Shown here: positions 63,422 through 64,000 of the stretch, piece after piece
Layout of the letters: every line of letters begins with the position of its first letter
Position numbering within the stretch: position 1 is the first letter of the stretch
Assembly (NCBI RefSeq): GCF_014138605.1
Contig: NZ_JACJHX010000005.1
Span: 266,562-330,561, forward strand
DNA: 64,000 nt
From: Peribacillus huizhouensis
GTDB lineage: Bacteria > Bacillota > Bacilli > Bacillales > DSM-1321
Direction: 5' to 3'
Notes under the pieces: generated by a model
The model's input: only the letters and a program-made list of their open reading frames with translations
What the model was told of the DNA's origin: nothing
Databases searched by the model: none
Position numbers and translations under genes: made by a program

Positions 63422-63423
63422 CT

Positions 63424-63660
63424 TTGAACTCTTTTTAAGCTTTTGATTAATCATGAATGTTAGTTACTCATAGTTCATTTTAAAAAAAGTAGTAATAAAT
63501 TTTATGTAGAAGCAAACGAATTATTCCGACATTACTAGGCTTTAGAACGAAGAGACGAACTGATCTCGTAATGAATTCTTAACTATCTTATGAAGAAATG
63601 AATTGAAAACAAATAAGAGAGATGGTTAAATATAAAAAGTAATGTAATCTATTTTTAGAA
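63424..63660. other. Spacer before the rRNA promoters
   Basis: AT-rich, no gene seen; its A/T tracts could include an UP element upstream of P1. Confidence 0.4.
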
Positions 63661-63675
63661 AAAGTTAAAAAAGTA

Positions 63676-63704
63676 TTGCAATCATTTTTTTATCGTGATA
63701 TATT
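63676..63704 (+). promoter_or_regulatory. rRNA promoter P1
   Basis: TTGCAA, 17-base spacer, TATATT. Confidence 0.75.
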
Positions 63705-63774
63705 ATTTCTTGTCGCTAAGCCAGTAACGAACGCTGACAGCAGTTAACACGAAAAAAACTTTTCGAAATAATTG

Positions 63775-63803
63775 TTGACACAGGATATCGGCTGTGATAA
63801 ATT
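63775..63803 (+). promoter_or_regulatory. rRNA promoter P2
   Basis: TTGACA, 17-base spacer, TAAATT; about 100 bases after P1, the usual Bacillus arrangement. Confidence 0.85.
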
Positions 63804-63836
63804 ATAGAAGTCGCTTCTGAGAGAAACGACAAAGAT

Positions 63837-63856
63837 TGCTCTTTGAAAACTGAACA
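63837..63856 (+). promoter_or_regulatory. rRNA leader boxA-type sequence
   Basis: TGCTCTTTGAAAACTGAACA, the common Bacillus leader antitermination segment. Confidence 0.6.
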
Positions 63857-63921
63857 AAACAAAGCGCCAACGTTTAAATTAAGTGAGTACACACTATAAA
63901 AACAATGAGCAAGTCAAACAC

Positions 63922-64000
63922 TTTTTGGAGAGTTTGATCCTGGCTCAGGACGAACGCTGGCGGCGTGCCTAATACATGCAAGTCGAGCGAATGATTGGGA
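63922..64000 (+). rRNA. 16S ribosomal RNA, 5' end
   Basis: GGAGAGTTTGATCCTGGCTC and GACGAACGCTGGCGGCGTGC are the universal 16S start. The gene runs off the right edge. The exact 5' end is approximate. Confidence 0.97.

Noticed and set aside
1..64000. Transposase, integrase or phage module
   Set aside because: No tnpA, tnpB, DDE transposase, integrase or phage structural gene is seen; mobile DNA here is non-coding repeats only.

Overview
The window is about 64 kb of AT-rich, low-GC Gram-positive chromosome from an endospore-forming member of the Bacillales (Bacillaceae or Planococcaceae). The evidence is the Bacillus yui/yug gene neighbourhood (yuiD, pepA, kapD, kapB, patB, yugE, yugF, alaR, alaT, yugI, yugJ/K-type dehydrogenase, pgi, yugO), spore genes (alpha/beta SASP, SleL, YteA), strong AGGAGG-type ribosome sites, and a Bacillus-type rRNA leader and 16S rRNA start at the right edge. 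Species cannot be fixed from what is here.

Layout. 1-8.1 kb: yuiD (cut by the edge), pepA, a stand-alone ribA/ribD pair, a HAD nucleotidase, a hotdog thioesterase, kapD and kapB. 8.4-17 kb: cyclophilin, a disrupted AAA ATPase, the ywnA/ywnB regulator-target pair, yteA, a sodC lipoprotein, patB, yugE, yugF. 17-26 kb: a tandem repeat array, then alaR-alaT, an NSS symporter, yugI, an iron alcohol dehydrogenase, pgi and the K+ channel yugO. 26-33.7 kb: sleL, SASP, uppP, PerR-type katA, a chemoreceptor. 34-38 kb: a putative two-subunit sigma factor (SigO/RsoA-like) divergent from yvrJ, a GNAT, yvlD, TetR. 38-47 kb: YitT family, azoreductase, two peptidoglycan peptidases, a deacetylase-DedA-glycosyltransferase group. 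47.7-58 kb: small genes, a TetR pseudogene, a SinI-like peptide, a thioredoxin, a PTS protein lacking both phosphorylation residues, small basic proteins, a BASS transporter, a Csp, an NlpC/P60 protein lacking its catalytic residues, and a DUF2157/GDYXXLXY pair. 58-64 kb: amino acid permease, tRNA-Ala, GIY-YIG protein, orphan HicB, MgtC family, EamA transporter, rrn promoters and 16S rRNA.

The dominant unexplained feature is interspersed repeats. Family A: at least 13 loci of a modular, heavily folded element (47 to about 425 bp) with conserved ends, almost always placed 3' of TTTAT, with no transposase gene in the window. Two copies have reconstructable empty sites: one splits the ATPase gene and one splits a copy of another repeat. 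Four copies lie head to tail at 17.15-17.99 kb. I read these as non-autonomous IS200/IS605-type elements, possibly carrying omega-RNA-like structure (inference). Family B: about 75-135 bp inverted repeats (GGGTCAGACC..GGTCTGACCC) sitting just after stop codons, probably acting as terminators. Family C: a GC-rich palindromic Bacillus repeat, three loci.

Functionally this is mostly core chromosome (amino acid, sugar and cofactor metabolism, sporulation and germination, oxidative stress) decorated by repeats and by several decayed or catalytically altered paralogues.
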